Assembly: GCA_963978905.1 (NCBI GenBank)
Contig: OZ022259.1
Coordinates: 29,613,994 to 29,677,993, forward strand
Reading direction: 5' to 3'
Source of the DNA: Trichostrongylus colubriformis
Taxonomy: Eukaryota; Nematoda; Chromadorea; Rhabditida; Trichostrongylidae
DNA length: 64,000 nt
Part shown: one piece after another, positions 60,917 to 64,000 of the stretch
Position numbering within the stretch: position 1 is the stretch's first letter
How the letters are laid out: the number at the start of each line of letters is the position of its first letter
Made by a program: the position numbers and the translations under genes
The notes under the pieces: model-generated
The model's database searches: none
What the model was told of the DNA's origin: nothing
What the model saw: only the letters and a program-made list of their open reading frames with translations

Positions 60917-62721
60917 ATGTATTTTTATTTTTTAATATTATTTATACAATACATATCCACGGGACATATATTTTCTCATAGTCGGAGGGTCGCAACGGAT
61001 CCATCCATCCATGATGGCAGCGGAACTCATCCCGCCGTTCCTACTGCCCCACCGGTTCGAGATTTGCACCTAAAATTACCTTCCCCTTATAAAATGAACA
61101 TGGCTTCGGTTCGCGGCAAGAAAATAGTTGGCTGTGATTCCCCCGATTATGAAGATCTACGATTCCGGCCTCAAAATCATGTGAAAATCTGGACGTTTAA
61201 AATCATCTGCTTAGTTGAACGAGTTTTTTTCCTTTTTTACCTTGCATATAGAAGCAGGTAGCCTCCACCATGAGAATGGTCTTACTTTCCAAAAACACTC
61301 TTTTTCGTCGCTGACACCTTAGCAGGACTTATTCAACTGATTCAACTGTGTCCGTCATTCGAAAGTTGTTGTCCTTCCCTTCCCCCCCCCCCCCCCCCCC
61401 AGCAGCCTCCTACGTGCGGTCGATAGCAATTTTCCATTGCTTTTGAAGCTATTCTGTCTTAGTTCTGAAGTGATGTAAAAACCTGGACGTTTAATATTTC
61501 AGAGCTCTTAACCTCATTTCAACTATGCACATTTTGAATATGAATTGCCAGGAGTTCACTTCTAAAGTTATTCGACCGCCATTCGTGAACCAGTTTCTCG
61601 ATTATAACTCAACGCCTGATTCAGCGTATAATTGTCGATTGAAGAGTACGAATATAAGTCAACTTTTTGTTCCGCTCAACCAATCGTACCCGTTTCGGGT
61701 TACTGTAGAGGAAAGGGTTTGTTTTCGTGATCATGAGGGACGCACAAACATTTTCGAGGAACAGAGTGGAACGACAACTGTGGATGGATGTATGTGGAAT
61801 CGCTGGAGGGAAACCGGATGTGTTGAAGGTACTGATCGGATCTCTTTCTGTGTCGGTGCTGCCACAAGCACTCGACGGCACCTGATAACAAGCTAAATGC
61901 TCATTACGCTTTTATTTGAAGTCGTCCATCATTGCTGAGACCATTCTGGAAACCAGGGATACTGTAATGCTCATTTCTAGCTCTGAATTTTCGATTTAAG
62001 CTTCGAATTGAAAGCGCCAAATTTTTAGCAGAATTTTTTACAAGCTCTGAATTGTCGGAGAATACATAAATTCAAATTAGTTCAGTGGCTTGGATTGGAA
62101 ATGTTTCCATCACTGCCGGTGTCAGCTGCCTTTACTGAACATATTGTACCTCTACTGAAACACCGAGGCAATTATACATAGAACTCGGCGATTATACATA
62201 GAACTCGAGCTCTATCCCCATTTAAGAAGGTACCAGACATCATGCACCTGTAAACGCCAATCAGGGCTGAAGAAATACGTGAGCTAGTGTCTATGTTAGT
62301 AAAAACTATACAATACAACATAAATAGTCCGCCACGGGAGTTCGTCTTTGAACTGGAAGAAGGAGGTCGTATTTGGAAGGAAAAATGCTCATCAATTGAC
62401 ATATTCTGTGTAGTGTTACACCACTAAAACATAAGTCATGGTAGGGTAGCACTACATCGTCGGTGTAGTTTTGCGGAGAGGAGGGATAACCATACTGCCT
62501 CACCGAGGAAGCGGACCACTTGAAACTAAACAAAAAATCAAAAAAAGTTCCAGACTTGGCACCGCACCTTTTGCTTCACATCTTGTTCATTTTGCTCATT
62601 CCGATGGAATCTTTTCAATCTCACCAGCTCGAGCTAACCTGCTTCTCTACAGCCTGATGGCTCTGAAATCGTGGCTCACCAGCCGTGTGATAAGCTCGAA
62701 AGTTTACCGGCTTCTATCTGA
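60917..62721 (+). CDS. Candidate secreted protein gene downstream of ceh-43 (4 exons)
   Basis: The proposed exons are 60917-61257, 61503-61828, 62300-62409 and 62653-62721. The join is 846 nt with no internal stop (281 residues), and all four phases agree. The N-terminus begins with a very hydrophobic run (YFYFLILFIQYI) that looks like a signal peptide, followed by a Pro/His-rich segment. Exon 2 carries several cysteines and potential N-glycosylation sites, which fits an extracellular protein. I do not recognise the family. Weak points are the start codon, the T-rich end of exon 1 (about 61195-61257), which could be intron, and the weak exon 3 donor; if that donor is unused, the frame ends at 62427. 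A good AATAAA follows at 63077. Confidence 0.4.
61382..61400 (+). repeat. Poly-C tract
   Basis: Nineteen consecutive C in the first intron of the candidate secreted gene. Length may vary or be misassembled. Confidence 0.9.
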
Positions 62722-63076
62722 GGTCCCCCTCTCGTTGTTTGCCTGGGGTCTCACATTAGTTCGTTAGTCATGTGTAAGTTGTATGCAAGTTTCGACGAAT
62801 TTTATGTCTTGAAATGTCCGAATGAGGGACAAAGATCGCGTCATGGGATACTCCGAACTTCCGTAAAGTGAGCCGGTGTTATCGTCTGTTACTCCGTAGG
62901 ATATAAAGGCTTTGCACTAAACAGCTGTTTTTCAGATGTCCGTTTCCCTTTGTTCTCATTCTCATTACCATTTCATTTTTGTTGATTATCTCTTTTTAGG
63001 TTTTTTTATATTTTGTCATGATCTCTACTCCCACGACTTTGATATGCTTTTTGTGAGCACCGGTTTTGATGTATTG

Positions 63077-63086
63077 AATAAATAAA
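63077..63086 (+). terminator. Poly(A) signals, overlapping AATAAA
   Basis: Two overlapping AATAAA hexamers lie about 356 nt after the stop of the candidate secreted gene. They are consistent with the end of a + strand transcript there. Confidence 0.35.
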
Positions 63087-64000
63087 TGAATTTCCCAACA
63101 TAACTTGATCATTAGACCTGCAAGAACATAGAAGGGTTGAGGATTTTGCTGTACTTGCGATGTCGTTGCTTTCCTCTTGCATCAAACGATTCACCAACTC
63201 GGCTGCTTTTTTGTTCAAAAATTTGAATGCGCTCATCAGAACTTTATCTCCACTGTATACCGTTTTCGTTTTCCTCGCGAAAACTTGACCTGCACTCTGT
63301 TCGTCCTGCCTCGCTTTCAGTTCATTCCCATCCAACCCGTGAGGTCTCCCTCGAGGAGCATGTGTTTGGCCTCTACGACTGAACCTTTTGAAGCGCGACA
63401 TTGAAAAGAATCCTCAGTCGGGATCGTATGATCTTGTCAATTAGCGGTGAGGCGCAAGTCGATTCCGCGTGAATAATGTCCGTCCTCATCACCACCCGCT
63501 CGATCCTTCTTCCAATTAAAAAGCTCCGTCATGGCTTGGGAACGCGCGAAATTCCATGGGAGAATGCGGCCACAGCATTTCACAACGTGAATGACCTCTA
63601 GGTCCATGGACGACGTTCAAAAAAGAATCTACACACCGATCAACAACCGATGATTCCAATAAGGTCCGCAGCAACGTTCCCTTCCAAATGAGAAAATGAC
63701 CTTCAGTGAGTTCGAAAATAATTTATAAACAATTAATTTCTATGCTACCAATAAATGTAGGACGATTTAAGCAAAAGTACAATCGGCTTTATAAACATAT
63801 TAAGATTAGCTTATCGATGCTCTCAATTCATGCCACTGCCGTTTTTGGAAGGCGTAAGGGGCGGAATACGCCTGAAACCAAGGTGACCCTCATAACCTAT
63901 TGTAATAACATCTTCAGCCCTCTTCCCGTCGTTCTAACTCATTTTTTTCCGGTTTGATTTATTCATTTTTACGTTGAGGATATCTTACAGACACAACCAG
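63087..64000. other. Right edge of the window, unassigned
   Basis: A 131-codon minus-strand open frame at 63006-63401 may be a real exon (rich in Arg, Lys and Gln) but has no recognised domain, and any rest of the gene would lie beyond the window or be unresolved. Confidence 0.25.

Overview
The window looks like the nuclear genome of a clade V parasitic nematode, probably a strongylid (hookworm-like). The clues are two spliced genes of clear nematode type (an annexin and a Distal-less homeobox gene), C. elegans-style TTTCAG splice acceptors, long introns, a deleted mariner and an RTE-type retrotransposon remnant, and a dense population of short inverted-repeat elements. No bacterial operons, CRISPR arrays, rRNA or convincing functional tRNA genes were seen.

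Two genes are well supported, both on the + strand. A ten-exon annexin (30325-43482) joins into an uninterrupted 318-residue protein with four annexin repeats. A four-exon Distal-less/DLX-class homeobox gene (55204-60003) joins into 269 residues. In C. elegans, nex-3 (C28A5.3) and ceh-43 (C28A5.4) are adjacent, so the pair is called nex-3 and ceh-43 by conserved neighbourhood as well as by sequence. Weaker spliced candidates are a secreted protein downstream of ceh-43 (60917-62721, +), terminal exons between the two main genes (49120-49790, +, and 50524-50696, +), and small models on the - strand at 20075-20699 and 22357-22470.

The rest is mostly repeats. From 1 to 30 kb there are a GC-rich terminal-inverted-repeat element (1995-2222), several MITE-like hairpins, a 1.37-kb foldback with four hairpin units in each arm (11427-12800), a 433-bp TTAA-flanked palindrome (14430-14862), a foldback made from two copies of the 3' half of a mariner (15644-16325), a pair of TTAA/piggyBac-like MITEs (19236-19756 and 25896-26438), a decayed RTE-clade retrotransposon (24560-25885, -) and an internally deleted mariner (28803-29693). 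The nex-3 introns hold further elements, including a 1.03-kb foldback in intron 8 (37692-38722) that is the sister of 26486-27435. A repeat with a tRNA-like T arm/B box occurs at about 10.2 and 53.7 kb, with a fragment at 10.0 kb.

The main biological interest is the density of long inverted repeats, some inside a transcribed intron, which could make double-stranded RNA in an animal lineage with strong RNAi. The exon models were assembled by eye from splice signals and reading phase and have no transcript support here.
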